The position numbers and the translations under genes were made by a program. DNA of 64,000 nt, from NCBI RefSeq assembly GCF_011382965.1, contig NZ_CP049934.1:1178001-1242000 (forward strand), read 5' to 3'. The notes beneath the pieces are model-generated. The model searched no databases. It was given only the letters and a program-made list of their open reading frames with translations, and had not been told where the DNA came from. The DNA comes from Leucobacter insecticola (GTDB lineage: Bacteria; Actinomycetota; Actinomycetes; Actinomycetales; Microbacteriaceae). Positions 9,209-19,600 of this stretch are shown piece by piece (position 1 is the first letter of the stretch; every line of letters starts with the position of its first letter).

Positions 9209-10879
9209 GTGCGCAAGCTCGCTTTCACCCAGGCCCCGCAGATATCGGCGCCGAAGATCGTCACCGCTGCTCGTATTCACGCGCTCGATGCGACAGGATC
9301 CACCCCCGAGGCGTTTCTGGTGATCGATGACCGGATCCGCCACGTCGGATCACTCAGCGACTGCCGCGCTGCCGCGCAGGCCGCGAGTGCTCTTGAGGTA
9401 GAGCTTGTTGATCTCGGCGACGCCACCGTTGTGCCCGGTTTCATTGATGCCCACGCACACCCGCTGATGCTCGGCCAGATGATGAGCTGGGTTGATTGCG
9501 GACCCGATAAGGCCGGATCGATCACCGAGATTGTGGCTCTGCTCCGCGAAGCCGCAAAGACCATACCCGCCGGGCGTCCGATTCGCGGATACGGCTATGA
9601 ACAGCGCAACCTCGACGAGCGCCGCCACCCCACTCGTTTCGAGCTCGACGAGGTCGCAACCGACCGCGAGGTCTACCTGATGAACGCCTCGGGGCACGGT
9701 GGGGTAGTGAACAGCTACACCTTCGAACTGCATGGCGTCACCCGCGACACTCCGAATCCGAAGGGTGGTGAGTTCTTCCGCGACGCTGACGGGGAACTCA
9801 CCGGCGAGCTGTCCGACGCGGCATGTAACGTGCTCACCGGGCTTGAAGGCGTGAAGATCGGCCACCACGGCCCCAACTTCCACCTCGCCGACGAGCCCGC
9901 GGAACACAAGCGCCAGCTCGCAGCGGCTCAGCGAAACTTCCTCGAGGGCGGTGTCACCACGATCGGCGACGCGCAGGTGAGTCGTCGCGAGTTCGACATG
10001 TATCTTCGGCTCGCTGAATCGGGAGATCTCAAGGTGCGCGTCAGCATGTACCTGCTCTCGCACCTGCTCGACGAGGCGATCGAGATGGGGCTTCATGGCC
10101 AGTTCGGCAACGAGCACCTGAGTTTTGCGGGGATCAAGTTCTACTCTGACGGCACGCTCGGCGGCTGGACCGCCTACTTCCCAGACGGCTACGTGGGAGA
10201 CCCCTGCCGCACCGGCCAGCTCTACCACGAGCCCGGCGACTACACCGAGTTGATCAAGAAGGCTCACCGGGTGGGGCTGCAGACCGCAACCCACTCGCAG
10301 TCGCCCACGGCGATTGAGATGGTCATTGCCGCGATCGAGGCTGCGCAGGCTGAGCGGCCAGATGCGGATGCCCGTCACCGCATCGAGCACTGCGGGCTCC
10401 CCACGCCCGATCAGATCACGCGTATGGCCGCCGCCGGGATCATGCCCGTCAACCAGCCGCAGCACCACTACAACTGGGGTGAGGGCGTCGAACAGGCGAT
10501 CGGCACTCCGGGCGAGCGCTTCAACCCGCTGGGTGAGTTCGAACGCGCGGGTGTTCCCGTTACCATCTCTTCAGATGCTCCGGTTGCTGATCCCCGCCCG
10601 ATGGAAGCCGTACAGGCAGCCGTCTCGCGGATCACGCGTCGCGGCACCCAGCTTGGCTCAGATGACCTCGCGGTCTCACTCGACACAGCGCTGCGTGCCC
10701 ACACGATTTTTGCGGCGCGCGCCCTCGGCCGTGAGGACGAGCTGGGCAGTATCGAAGCAGGCAAGCGCGCCGATTTCGCCGTGCTTGACCAAGATCCGTA
10801 CGTGGTGTTTGTTTCGGATCTTGCGACCGTTGGGGTCGCTGAGACCTGGGTCGGCGGCGAGCGGGTTTACGCGCGCTAG
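9209..10879 (+). CDS. Amidohydrolase, YtcJ-like (amidohydrolase 3 family)
   Basis: A 556-residue metal-dependent hydrolase. It starts with GTG at 9209, with AAAGGA 8 nt upstream. The metal motif GFIDAHAHPLML is near residue 80, GLQTATHSQSP near 355, RIEHCG near 390, and the catalytic aspartate is in ISSDAPVADPRPM near residue 455. There is no secretion signal, so it acts in the cytoplasm. YtcJ-like enzymes hydrolyse amide or imine bonds of varied small molecules and few have known substrates. It is the first gene of the plus-strand operon with an MHS transporter, so it probably acts on the compound that transporter imports. Confidence 0.85.
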   Translation: MRKLAFTQAPQISAPKIVTAARIHALDATGSTPEAFLVIDDRIRHVGSLSDCRAAAQAASALEVELVDLGDATVVPGFIDAHAHPLMLGQMMSWVDCGPDKAGSITEIVALLREAAKTIPAGRPIRGYGYEQRNLDERRHPTRFELDEVATDREVYLMNASGHGGVVNSYTFELHGVTRDTPNPKGGEFFRDADGELTGELSDAACNVLTGLEGVKIGHHGPNFHLADEPAEHKRQLAAAQRNFLEGGVTTIGDAQVSRREFDMYLRLAESGDLKVRVSMYLLSHLLDEAIEMGLHGQFGNEHLSFAGIKFYSDGTLGGWTAYFPDGYVGDPCRTGQLYHEPGDYTELIKKAHRVGLQTATHSQSPTAIEMVIAAIEAAQAERPDADARHRIEHCGLPTPDQITRMAAAGIMPVNQPQHHYNWGEGVEQAIGTPGERFNPLGEFERAGVPVTISSDAPVADPRPMEAVQAAVSRITRRGTQLGSDDLAVSLDTALRAHTIFAARALGREDELGSIEAGKRADFAVLDQDPYVVFVSDLATVGVAETWVGGERVYAR

Positions 10880-10936
10880 CTCACTCTCCAATTTTCAACC
10901 GTTCGTCCCCTGTTCACCTTCAGCAAAGGAGCTCAT

Positions 10937-12306
10937 ATGTCTACCGCCACAACGGCACCGCCCAACACCCACAAACGCGCCCTCAAAGGGGCATGGCAGC
11001 CCTCGTCGGCACCTCAATCGAGTGGTACGACTTTTACGTCTACGCGACTGCTGCGGCGATCATTTTTCCGCACGTCTTCTTTCCCGAGGATCTCGATCCG
11101 GCGCTCGCGACCCTCGCGTCGTTTGGCACCTACGCCGTAGCCTTCTTCATGCGGCCCCTCGGCGGCATCATCTTCGGCCACATCGGCGACAAGCTCGGCC
11201 GCAAACCTGCGCTCACCTTCACACTCGTGCTCATGGGCGTCGCCACGACACTCGTGGGTGTCCTCCCCGGTTATGCGACGATCGGTATATGGGGTCCGAT
11301 TCTGCTGATCCTGTGCCGCATGGCGCAGGGGCTCGCGGTCGGTGGCGAATGGGGCGGCGCAAGCCTCATGTCGGTTGAGAGCGCACCGCCGAAGTGGAAG
11401 ACGTTCTACGGTGGTTTCACTCAGGTTGGGAACCCGATCGGTGCGCTGATGGCATCCGGTGCGTTCTGGATCCTATCTGCAATGGGCGATGAAATTCTGA
11501 TGAGTTGGGGCTGGCGCCTGCCCTTCCTCTTCAGTATTGTGTTGATCGGCTTTGGCTTCTGGGTGCGCTACCGCGTTGAAGAGACCCCGGTGTTTGAAGA
11601 AAAGGTCGAGGGCAAGAAGCAGTCGACTCCTATCCTGTTCGCTCTCAAGAACAACTGGCTCCCGATTCTGCTCGGCTTCTGCATTATCGCAATGTCCTCC
11701 GGTGGCTACGTCATCGCGACGACCTTTGTGCAGAACTACGCGGACACCCCCGAGATTGGCCTCGACAAGTCGATTATCCTCGGCGCGATGACCGTCGCGG
11801 CGTTTATCGAGCTTCTCGTCACGCTTCCGCTTGCCGCGCTCGGTGACAAGATCGGGCCTAAGAAGGTCATGTATCTCGGCATCTTCCCATCGTTCCTCGT
11901 GATCATCCCGCTGGTGCTCTCGATTCAGGCGAAGAATGTCGCGCTGATCTGGCTGTTTGTGATCCTGATTCGCGTCACACTCAGCGGAGCTTGGGCGCCA
12001 CTGTCCACTCTGATGGCTCAGATGTTCCGCCCGCAGGCTCGCTACACCTCAATGTCGCTTTCCTACGGTCTGGGAGCTGCGGTGTGGGGTGGCCTCTCGC
12101 CCGCCATTGCCTCGTTGCTGCTGATCGCCACGGGCGGTAACTTCTGGTCGGTCGTCGGCTTCTTCGGTCTGCTCACGATCGCCGCCTTCATTGGCGTTCG
12201 TTTTGCGCCGCAGCACTCGGATATGGCTCCGGTGACCGGCTCGTTCGAAGCCCGCACGGATACGACCGCGGTGGGTGTCGCTGACGTGGAAGAGACAGAC
12301 AAGTGA
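10937..12306 (+). CDS. MFS transporter, metabolite:H+ symporter (MHS) type; apparent frameshift near codon 18
   Basis: A roughly 456-residue, 12-helix inner-membrane symporter. VGTSIEWYDFYVYATAA is the hallmark first helix of MHS transporters (shikimate, proline/betaine, alpha-ketoglutarate permeases), and GHIGDKLGRKPAL is MFS motif A. The natural start is 10937, with AAAGGAG upstream, but that frame leaves the transporter frame at a GGGG run (10988-10991). One more G would join the two parts. The intact frame alone would begin at ATG 10993, which lacks a good ribosome-binding site and removes part of the N-terminal tail. I take 10937 as the real start and the shift as a probable sequencing deletion. 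It lies between the amidohydrolase and decarboxylase genes. Confidence 0.85.
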
Positions 12307-12383
12307 CCGGCTCGGGGTCCGGCTCCCTGGCGCATGCGCGATTGGGGGCCGGATCCCGAACCACCACGAACTTGAGGAGCAAC

Positions 12384-14033
12384 ATGGAAACCGAAACCAA
12401 GCGCACCACCGGATGGGTGATGATGGAGGCCCTTCGTGGCTACGGCATCGACGTGGTTTTTGGTATCCCCGGTACCCACAACCTCGAGTTCTACCGACCT
12501 CTTGGATCCCTAGGGATCCGCCCGGTCACGACGCGCCACGAACAGGGTGCGGGCTATGGCGCCGATGGCTGGTCGCTGCAGACCGGACTGCCCGGCATCG
12601 TCGTGACGACGAGCGGGCCGGGGCTGCTGAACGCGCTCTCGGCTGCCGGCACCGCGTACTGCGAGTCGCGGCCCATGCTCCTGCTTTCACCCGGGCCCGC
12701 GCTCGGAGCGGAGTTCGCCGATGTTGGCACGCTGCACGAGACGAAGGACCAGCTCGGAGCTGCGTCAGCCATCGTCGAGTGGGGGCGCCGCGTGCGCTCC
12801 GCCGAAGAGGCCGTCGCCGCGATCCACGATGCCTTTGAGATGTTCGCTACGACTCGGCCTCGTCCCGTATACATCGAGGTGCCCCTCGACGTGCTTGAAG
12901 AGGTGACGGATTTGCCCGCCTCGGCAACCGCGCCCCGCAGGTTCGCCGCGCCTGAGTTACCCGAGGCGGCCACGATCGCTGAGGCCGCGGCGCTGCTCGC
13001 GAACGCTCAGCGCCCCGCGATTCTGGCTGGTGGCGGATCCCGAGGAGCCGCTGCCGAGCTGCGCGTGCTCGCCGAGCGTCTCGATGCCCCTGTCGTCACC
13101 ACGCTCAACGCGAAGGGTGTGCTCGCTGAATTGCACCCGCTCGCCGTAGGGTCCGCGCTGCGCCTCTCCGCAGGGCGCAGTGTTGCACAGGACGCCGATG
13201 TGCTGCTGATTGTCGGCTCGAAGCTTGGCGAGGCCGAGCTCTGGGTGCCGCGGCTTTCCGCGACCGGCACCGTGATCCGCGTTGACCTGCTCGACTCACA
13301 GATTTCCAAGAACCTGCGGGTCGATCTAGGGCTTGTAGGCGATGCTGCCGCGGTGTTGGGCGCGCTGAGGGATGAGCTGAGTCGGGAGGCACAGGATCGC
13401 TCCGAGCGGGACAGCGTGACCGAGGCGACAGCCGCCCGAGTGCGCGAGATTCGCGCGGCCGTCCGGGCCGAGTCCCTCGAGCTTTCGGCCGTGAACACCC
13501 TGCTCGCGGAGACGATTGCGAGCGCGTTGCCCACCGACGCAATCGTGGCGACCGACTCCTCGCAGATCGCCTACTGGGGCTTGCTCAACACGCTTCGGGT
13601 GGCCGAGCCGAACTCGACGCCGTATATGGCGACTTACGCGACGCTCGGCTACGGGCTTCCAGCTGCGCTTGGTTCCAGGATCGCGGCCCCCAATCGCCCC
13701 GCCTTCGTGGTGACCGGCGACGGCGCGCTGATGTTCTCGATGAACGAGTTCATCACCGTGGTGGAGCAGCGCGAAGATGTCACCGTGATCGTTGTCGACA
13801 ACGGCGGTTACGCGGAGATTAAACAGAATGAGATTGACGCGGGGATCGCGCCCGTGGGGGTCGACCTGGTGCAGCCAGACTGGGTGGCCGTTGCCGCGGG
13901 ATTCGGCGGCACCGGGCAGCGGGTCGCGAATGCGGCGGAGCTTGGCGCTGCGGTCTCTGCTGCTGTGGCAGCCGGAGGCCTGCAGCTGATCCACATCGAC
14001 CAGTCCACCTTCGTAACCGCTCAGGAGACTTGA
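12384..14033 (+). CDS. ThDP-dependent decarboxylase, 2-ketoarginine decarboxylase (AruI)-like, second copy
   Basis: A 550-residue paralogue of the enzyme at 199-1887, sharing VFGIPGTHNLEFYR, RHEQGAGYGADGW, LHETKDQ and the C-terminal GDGALMFS and DNGGY motifs. The start at 12384 is chosen because GAGGAG lies 5-10 nt upstream. The middle domain has GGGSRGAAAE and the dehydrogenase-like GSKLGEAELW. It stands between the MHS transporter and a hydroxyacid dehydrogenase, with a ureohydrolase gene downstream; the latter would suit a product such as 4-guanidinobutanoate. The strong similarity of the two copies suggests duplication within the island. The substrate is inferred. Confidence 0.77.
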   Translation: METETKRTTGWVMMEALRGYGIDVVFGIPGTHNLEFYRPLGSLGIRPVTTRHEQGAGYGADGWSLQTGLPGIVVTTSGPGLLNALSAAGTAYCESRPMLLLSPGPALGAEFADVGTLHETKDQLGAASAIVEWGRRVRSAEEAVAAIHDAFEMFATTRPRPVYIEVPLDVLEEVTDLPASATAPRRFAAPELPEAATIAEAAALLANAQRPAILAGGGSRGAAAELRVLAERLDAPVVTTLNAKGVLAELHPLAVGSALRLSAGRSVAQDADVLLIVGSKLGEAELWVPRLSATGTVIRVDLLDSQISKNLRVDLGLVGDAAAVLGALRDELSREAQDRSERDSVTEATAARVREIRAAVRAESLELSAVNTLLAETIASALPTDAIVATDSSQIAYWGLLNTLRVAEPNSTPYMATYATLGYGLPAALGSRIAAPNRPAFVVTGDGALMFSMNEFITVVEQREDVTVIVVDNGGYAEIKQNEIDAGIAPVGVDLVQPDWVAVAAGFGGTGQRVANAAELGAAVSAAVAAGGLQLIHIDQSTFVTAQET

Positions 14034-14036
14034 TCC

Positions 14037-15040
14037 ATGAACGCTACAGCGCGGCCGCTTGCGGTCTACACCGACGTCGATGACACCGACCCGAGCGCGG
14101 GGATCCAGCTGCTTGAGGCGAACGGCTATGAAGTGCGGGTGCTTGGCACGCGCGACCCCGAGGAGATCATTGCGGGCGCGCAGGGCGCGAGCGTGCTGCT
14201 TCCCGGCTATGCATCGGTGTCTCGCGAAATGATTGAGGCCCTTCCCGAGCTCAAACTCATCGCCCTCATGTCCATGGGCTTCGACTACGTCGACATTGAC
14301 GCGGCGACCGAGCACGGCATCTGGGTGACCAACGTGCCGGGGGCGGCGACCGAGGAGGTCGCGACCCACGCGCTCGCCCTGTTGCTTGCGAGCGTGCGCC
14401 AGCTGAGCTTCTACATCGACGCCGCGAAGCCCGATACCTGGAACGATCGGGCCGCCACGGCACCACCGCGCTTGAGTGAAAGAACTCTTGGAATCATCGG
14501 CCTCGGTAAGATCGGGCGCGAGCTCGGGAGGCTCGCCGCTCCTCTTTTCGGCGAGGTCATAGGCTATGATCCCATGCTGCCCGACACCCCAGAGGTGCAG
14601 GCGCGACTTGAGGGGCTCGGGGTTCGCCGTGCCGGATTCGAAGAGGTGCGGGCCACCTCCGACGTTCTCTCACTTCACCTTCCGCTCACCCCGCAGACCG
14701 AACGAATGGTTGACGCCGAGTTCCTGACCGTGATGCCGCGCGGATCAGTGCTCGTGAACGTGTCTCGCGGGGCGCTGGTTGATCATGCGGCGCTTGCCGC
14801 CGCGCTCGATGCTGGGCACCTTGGCGGGCGGCGCTCGATGTGCTTGAGCAGGAGCCGCCGGCCGCGGATCATCCCATGTTGAACCGCGACGACGTCGTAC
14901 TCACCCCTCACATCGCCTATTTTTCCGCGCGCACCGAGATTGAGTACGTGCGGATCCAGGCACAGAATGCCGTTGCGCTACTGACTGCTGGAGCGCCGGA
15001 GGATCCCGTGAACTACCCTGGCAGTGATGTCGCAGCTTAG
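14037..15040 (+). pseudogene. D-2-hydroxyacid dehydrogenase (NAD-binding), broken by a one-base deletion
   Basis: About 334 residues in two frames. The first frame runs to 14882 and carries the Rossmann motif LGIIGLGKIGRELG near residue 150 and LVNVSRGALVDHAAL with the catalytic Arg near residue 240. The second frame resumes with LEQEPPAADHPML and ends with TPHIAYFS, which carries the catalytic His. Adding one G to the GGG at 14826-14828 joins them into the expected ALDVLEQEP. The enzyme family interconverts 2-oxo and D-2-hydroxy acids with NAD(P)H. It begins 3 nt after the decarboxylase stop, so it belongs to the same operon. The deletion is probably a sequencing error. Confidence 0.8.
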
Positions 15041-15197
15041 AGGTCGCGCCACTGGGTGCGCGTCCCGCCGTTTGAGCGAGGCTTGCCGAGCTGGAATCAA
15101 GGGTTTCGACTCGCTTTGCTCGCTCAACCGTTGATTTCTCCTAGCCAGACTTCTATGAACACAGAACTAATTTAGATCCGCGAAAGGACACAGCAAC

Positions 15198-16145
15198 ATG
15201 TCAGCACACACTCCTCAGGGGCCCGTCGACGCGAGCCTCACACCTCGCTACGCGGGCATCGCGACGTTTGCGAAGCTGCCGCGGATCGAGGACGTCCCGT
15301 CCGCCGACATCGCAGTGGTCGGTGTGCCCTTCGACAGTGGCGTCAGCTTCCGTCCGGGCGCTCGCTTCGGCCCGAGCCACGTGCGCGAGGCCTCGCGGCT
15401 GCTCCGCCCTTATAACCCTGCGCAGGATGTGTCGCCCTTCGCGCTCAAGCAGGTCGTTGATGCCGGCGATATTTCGGCGAATCCCTTCAGTCTCGAAGAA
15501 GCCGTAAGTCAGGTCGAAGAAGCGGCCACAGAGCTGGGGGAGCGGGTCGACAAGATCGTCACGATCGGCGGCGACCACACCATCGCGCTTCCCCTCCTGC
15601 GTGCGATCAACAAGAAGCACGGGCCGGTTGCGGTGCTGCACTTCGACGCTCACCTCGACACCTGGGACACTTACTTCGGTGCACCTATGACGCACGGCAC
15701 CCCCTTCCGCCGCGCATCGGAGGAGGGACTCATCGACCTCACCGCCAGCATGCACGGCGGGATCCGCGGTCCGCTCTACGGCAAGGGCGACCTCGAAGAC
15801 GACATCAAGCTGGGTTTCCAGATCGTGACAACCGAGTTTGTGGAAGAGAATGGTGTACCTGCCGCACTCGACAAGATCCGCGAGCGTGTCGGCTACAAAC
15901 CACTGTACATCTCCATCGACATTGACGTTCTTGACCCCGCACACGCTCCTGGCACCGGCACACCCGAGGCAGGCGGACTCACGAGCCGCGAGCTGTTGCG
16001 CATGATCCGCGGGCTTGCGGATCTGAACATCGTTGGAGCCGATGTCGTTGAGGTCGCACCCGCCTATGATCACGCGCAGATTACTGCCGTGGCGGCAAGT
16101 CATGTTGTCTACGAGCTTGTGAGTGCGATGGCTGGGCGACAGTAA
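15198..16145 (+). CDS. Ureohydrolase: agmatinase/guanidinobutyrase family
   Basis: A 315-residue binuclear manganese hydrolase of the arginase fold that removes urea from a guanidino compound. All metal motifs are intact: GGDHT near residue 125, FDAHLDTWD near residue 150 and [19 protein letters not shown] near residue 237. [16 protein letters not shown] near residue 53 fits agmatinases and guanidinobutyrases rather than arginases. AAAGGA precedes the ATG. It lies 157 nt after the hydroxyacid dehydrogenase, so it may have its own promoter. With the AruI-like decarboxylases, a 4-guanidinobutyrase role (giving urea and GABA) is more likely than agmatinase, since no arginine decarboxylase is seen here. 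Confidence 0.88.
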   Translation: MSAHTPQGPVDASLTPRYAGIATFAKLPRIEDVPSADIAVVGVPFDSGVSFRPGARFGPSHVREASRLLRPYNPAQDVSPFALKQVVDAGDISANPFSLEEAVSQVEEAATELGERVDKIVTIGGDHTIALPLLRAINKKHGPVAVLHFDAHLDTWDTYFGAPMTHGTPFRRASEEGLIDLTASMHGGIRGPLYGKGDLEDDIKLGFQIVTTEFVEENGVPAALDKIRERVGYKPLYISIDIDVLDPAHAPGTGTPEAGGLTSRELLRMIRGLADLNIVGADVVEVAPAYDHAQITAVAASHVVYELVSAMAGRQ

Positions 16146-16205
16146 CTAGTGTGCGGGGCTGGTTGGAAACACCTCACCCGCACAGGGGCGCCAATCACGG
16201 CGTTG

Positions 16206-16233
16206 AGCCGCGGATCATTTGGGATCCGCGGCT
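16206..16233 (+). terminator. Hairpin downstream of the ureohydrolase gene
   Basis: An 11-bp perfect stem (16206-16216 with 16223-16233, AGCCGCGGATC on the left) with a 6-nt loop lies 60 nt after the ureohydrolase stop. The following TTGCCC gives only a weak U-tract, so termination strength is uncertain, but no other stop signal is visible for the catabolic operon. Confidence 0.55.
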
Positions 16234-16379
16234 TTGCCCTCTCCAAGCGCACGGACATCTTGACCGGTTCGCGCATTTGCTCACCTGCCTGGACGAATAC
16301 ACAATGACGCTACCGTGCGGGCCCCGCACTGATTTGTCTGCGAGATGCACCCTCTCCCTCGCAACTTGCTTCTGGTGAC

Positions 16380-16661
16380 CCGGACTCTACTGAGTACGCG
16401 TTTTTTTTAGTACTGAAATTGATCGGTTTTCTACGTATCTTGTATGCGAATACACGGATACATGCGGTAGTCGGCTCTAGTTTATTAGTGTCGGCTCTAC
16501 AATCAATTCTTGAACTATGTGTGTGCCAATGATGGTCTTCCGGTCGGCACCTGCTGGCTTGTCTCGCCGAATACGTGTCTTGGGAGTGCCCAAGGACGCT
16601 TAGCGGAGATATGGGAAAGCCCCATGCTCTGATGCACACGAATCACGAGGGGAAACTCAGC
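16380..16661 (+). promoter_or_regulatory. AT-rich leader of the large surface protein, with a 10-nt direct repeat
   Basis: The 516-nt gap 16146-16661 holds no credible gene. Its second half is much richer in A and T than its surroundings and probably contains the promoter of the surface protein gene. GTCGGCTCTA is repeated at 16470-16479 and 16490-16499, a 20-nt period, which puts both copies on the same DNA face and suits binding of a dimeric regulator. I cannot assign a convincing -35/-10 pair. Confidence 0.4.
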
Positions 16662-19600
16662 ATGCAAAAATCAGTCCGCCGCATCGGGACGGCAATCTTC
16701 GCCGCCCTGGTGGCACTCACATCCTTTTTCACGGTAGCGCCTGCCGCGCTTGCTGAAGGCGAGACCTCCACCGTGCAGATGGAGTTTGGTGCCACGGGGC
16801 TGACCACCCAGAAGTCCGGTGCCCCCTTCACCGCGCTCTTCTCATTTTCGTGCGCGAGCCCCACGGCCGCGAGCTGTGACGACGCGGTGATCACGATTCC
16901 GTGGCCGGATGATCCTGACCCCGCGCTTGGCGGATCGGGCATTGCCTCGTGGACAGCGACGGTGAACAGTGATGTTCCGGGCCTCGTTGACGCCGCGGTG
17001 GAGAAAGACACTGCGGGTCGACAGTGGGTCATCAGGGTGAAGCAGCCGATCCTCTCAGATGGTTCCGCGGTCGGCATTCAGCTCACCTTCAACTCGCCGA
17101 ATGTGACGACGCCCGATGGCTTCCAATTTCCAGTGCAGCCGACGGTGTCGGGTTCGAATTTTTCAGCGGTGACGGCGGCACCGGCGCTCTATACCGTGAC
17201 CGCCACGCCCGCAGTGCGTATTACCAAGACTCTGCCTTCGACCCCTACGCCGGGTGGTGCTCTGCGGTGGCAGGTGTTTATGGCCGAGGCGAGTACAGGT
17301 ACGGTTGGCTCCCTGGGTACTATTCCGGGCACCCGCAAGATCGTCGATGTGCTGCCGCCGGAAGTTGATTTTGTGAGCCTCGAGCCCGCCGGGGTGCCGC
17401 ACACCTATGATGCGGCGACGCGCACGCTGACGATCGAGACCACCGAATCCACGAATGGCAGCAAGTACTACTACATCAACGCGCGCGTGAAAGATTCCGT
17501 AGCGGACAAAACACCGATCGCAAACACGGCCACGATCTCCTACCAGCTGGTTGGCACAGGCGCCGTCGAGAGTAAGCCCAGCACGGTAACTAAGAACGTG
17601 TCTTCGACCGTCTCCGTTGGGTCTCTGTTATCTAAGTCTGCGTTGGGAAATCTCCCCACTGGTCTCAGTGGCAGTACCTCGTTGCAGACTGGCTTTGTCA
17701 CCGAAGCGGTGAGCAACAAGGAAGTGCGTTACACGCTGAGCATTAAGCAAGATGACAACCCGATCGACTGGTCGCTCACTGACGTTTTGCCCTGCCTCAC
17801 CAGCACCGTTCCTGGCGGAATCCTCTCTTCTGGGAGCGCCAGTGCAACGTGCTCCGACCCGGCATTTCATGTTTCTCGCATCGCCGTCGGTTCTGATCCC
17901 GCCTTTCCGAGCGCTCCCGCAGGCACCGACACAGGCAAGACCCTCACGCTGCTGTACGTGGACGACACTTCTGAAATGAAGCCCCTGTTGATTGGTCAGG
18001 ACGTGCTTCCAAAAGCAGGCGGGCAGATCTCCCGCATCACTATTGAGGGGTCGCACGAGGGGGGCAACTCGTGGGCCAATTACTACGTGTACGGCACGAT
18101 TGATGCCTCGCTCGAGGGTCGCACTGAGGTACAGCAGTTGCGCAACACTGTTTGGGGTAAGGCCGCATACGCGGGGACGCCAATGCCTGTGTCCTACGGC
18201 AATGGTAGTTCTGTGACGGGCTACATCCTGCGCGGTTACACCGCCGCGGCGGTCACAGCGGCCCCGACCGTTTCGACCACACCGACGGGTGGGGCCGTCT
18301 CGATGGGTATTACCAGCGGTTTCGTGACCTCCGATCCTGCGCTGGAGGGAAAGGCCCGGACGGTGTGGGTGCTCCCAGAGGGGCCCTTCAATTGGTCACT
18401 GGGTACTACTCCGATTGCATCAGGAAATGACTGGCAGGGCACCGGACGCACCTTCGCTAAGTTAAATGGTGCCGCTACTTTTAGCAGCTTCCGGCTGGCC
18501 GGGAACTCGGGGGCCGAGGCTGGCGTCTACCCATATGACGTATATACGGGATATGAGGGCGGTACGACATTCCAGACTTGTGGTTCGACGCCCGACGGCG
18601 CCGTTGCCGCGGCAAATGACATCTTCGTCGATACGACCGGAATCATCGGTCCGGTGGGCGTGCCGACGACGATCTGCCACCAGACTGGCTACATCGTCGT
18701 AACGGGGCCGATCCCGTCTTCGACCACCACGAAGATGGTCCGCGGCGGAGAAGAGACCGCCTGGGTGGGCTCGCCCGGCACCAGCGCGGTTGCGGCCGAC
18801 GGCACGGGCAGCGCTGATTTCAAGGTCACCTGGGCAAACACCGGTTCTGCCGCGCTGCAAGACGTCACCCTCTACGACATGCTGCCGAGAATCGGAGACA
18901 CTTACACAGTCGGTAATCAGGCTTCACGTGGCTCGACGATGACCCCGTCGCTCACCGCGGTGACGGTGCCTTCCGGGTGGACCGTCGCCTACTCGACGGC
19001 GGCGAACCCCTGTCGCCCCGAGGTGATGGCCACGAACCCTGGCTGTGATCCGACATGGAGCACCACGGCACCCGCGCAACTGGGCACCGTGACCGGGCTG
19101 CGCTTCACGAAGGCGTCTTCGTCGCCGGTGGGTACGGTTGCCGAGTTCATCGTGTCGATGAACGCCGCCGATTTCACCTCTGCCGACAAGGTCGCGTGGA
19201 ACACGGTGTCTACCCGGGCGTATGTTGCGGGTACCACCCCGACACCGATCGCTCCCACGGAAGCACCCAAGGTGGGCTTCGGTCTCGTCCAGACCCCCGA
19301 CATTTCCGTGGTGAAGGAAGTCTGCACGACGACGACCGCTTGCGCGGAAGACGCTGCCGTCGGCGGGGGCGGCTGGGCAGACAGCGCGACCGTGGCCTAT
19401 GACGGAACCGTGAACTGGCGCATCACCGTCACTAACACCGGCCAGACCGCGCTGACCGATGTTGCGATCAGCGATCCGCTGGTGAGCGATTGTGTTGCCA
19501 CCATTGGCGACCTCGCCGTTGGCGCGCACGCGAGTAAAACTTGCGCTTCGACCGGATTGCGTGCTGCACTGACCAATCAGGCGACCGCGACCGGCGTGGG

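Noticed and set aside
15072..15127. A 9-bp inverted repeat (TTGAGCGAG / CTCGCTCAA) with a 38-nt loop before the ureohydrolase gene
   Set aside because: The loop is long, there is no 19-nt period, and the sequence looks like a common GC-rich intergenic motif; not strong enough for a terminator or operator call.
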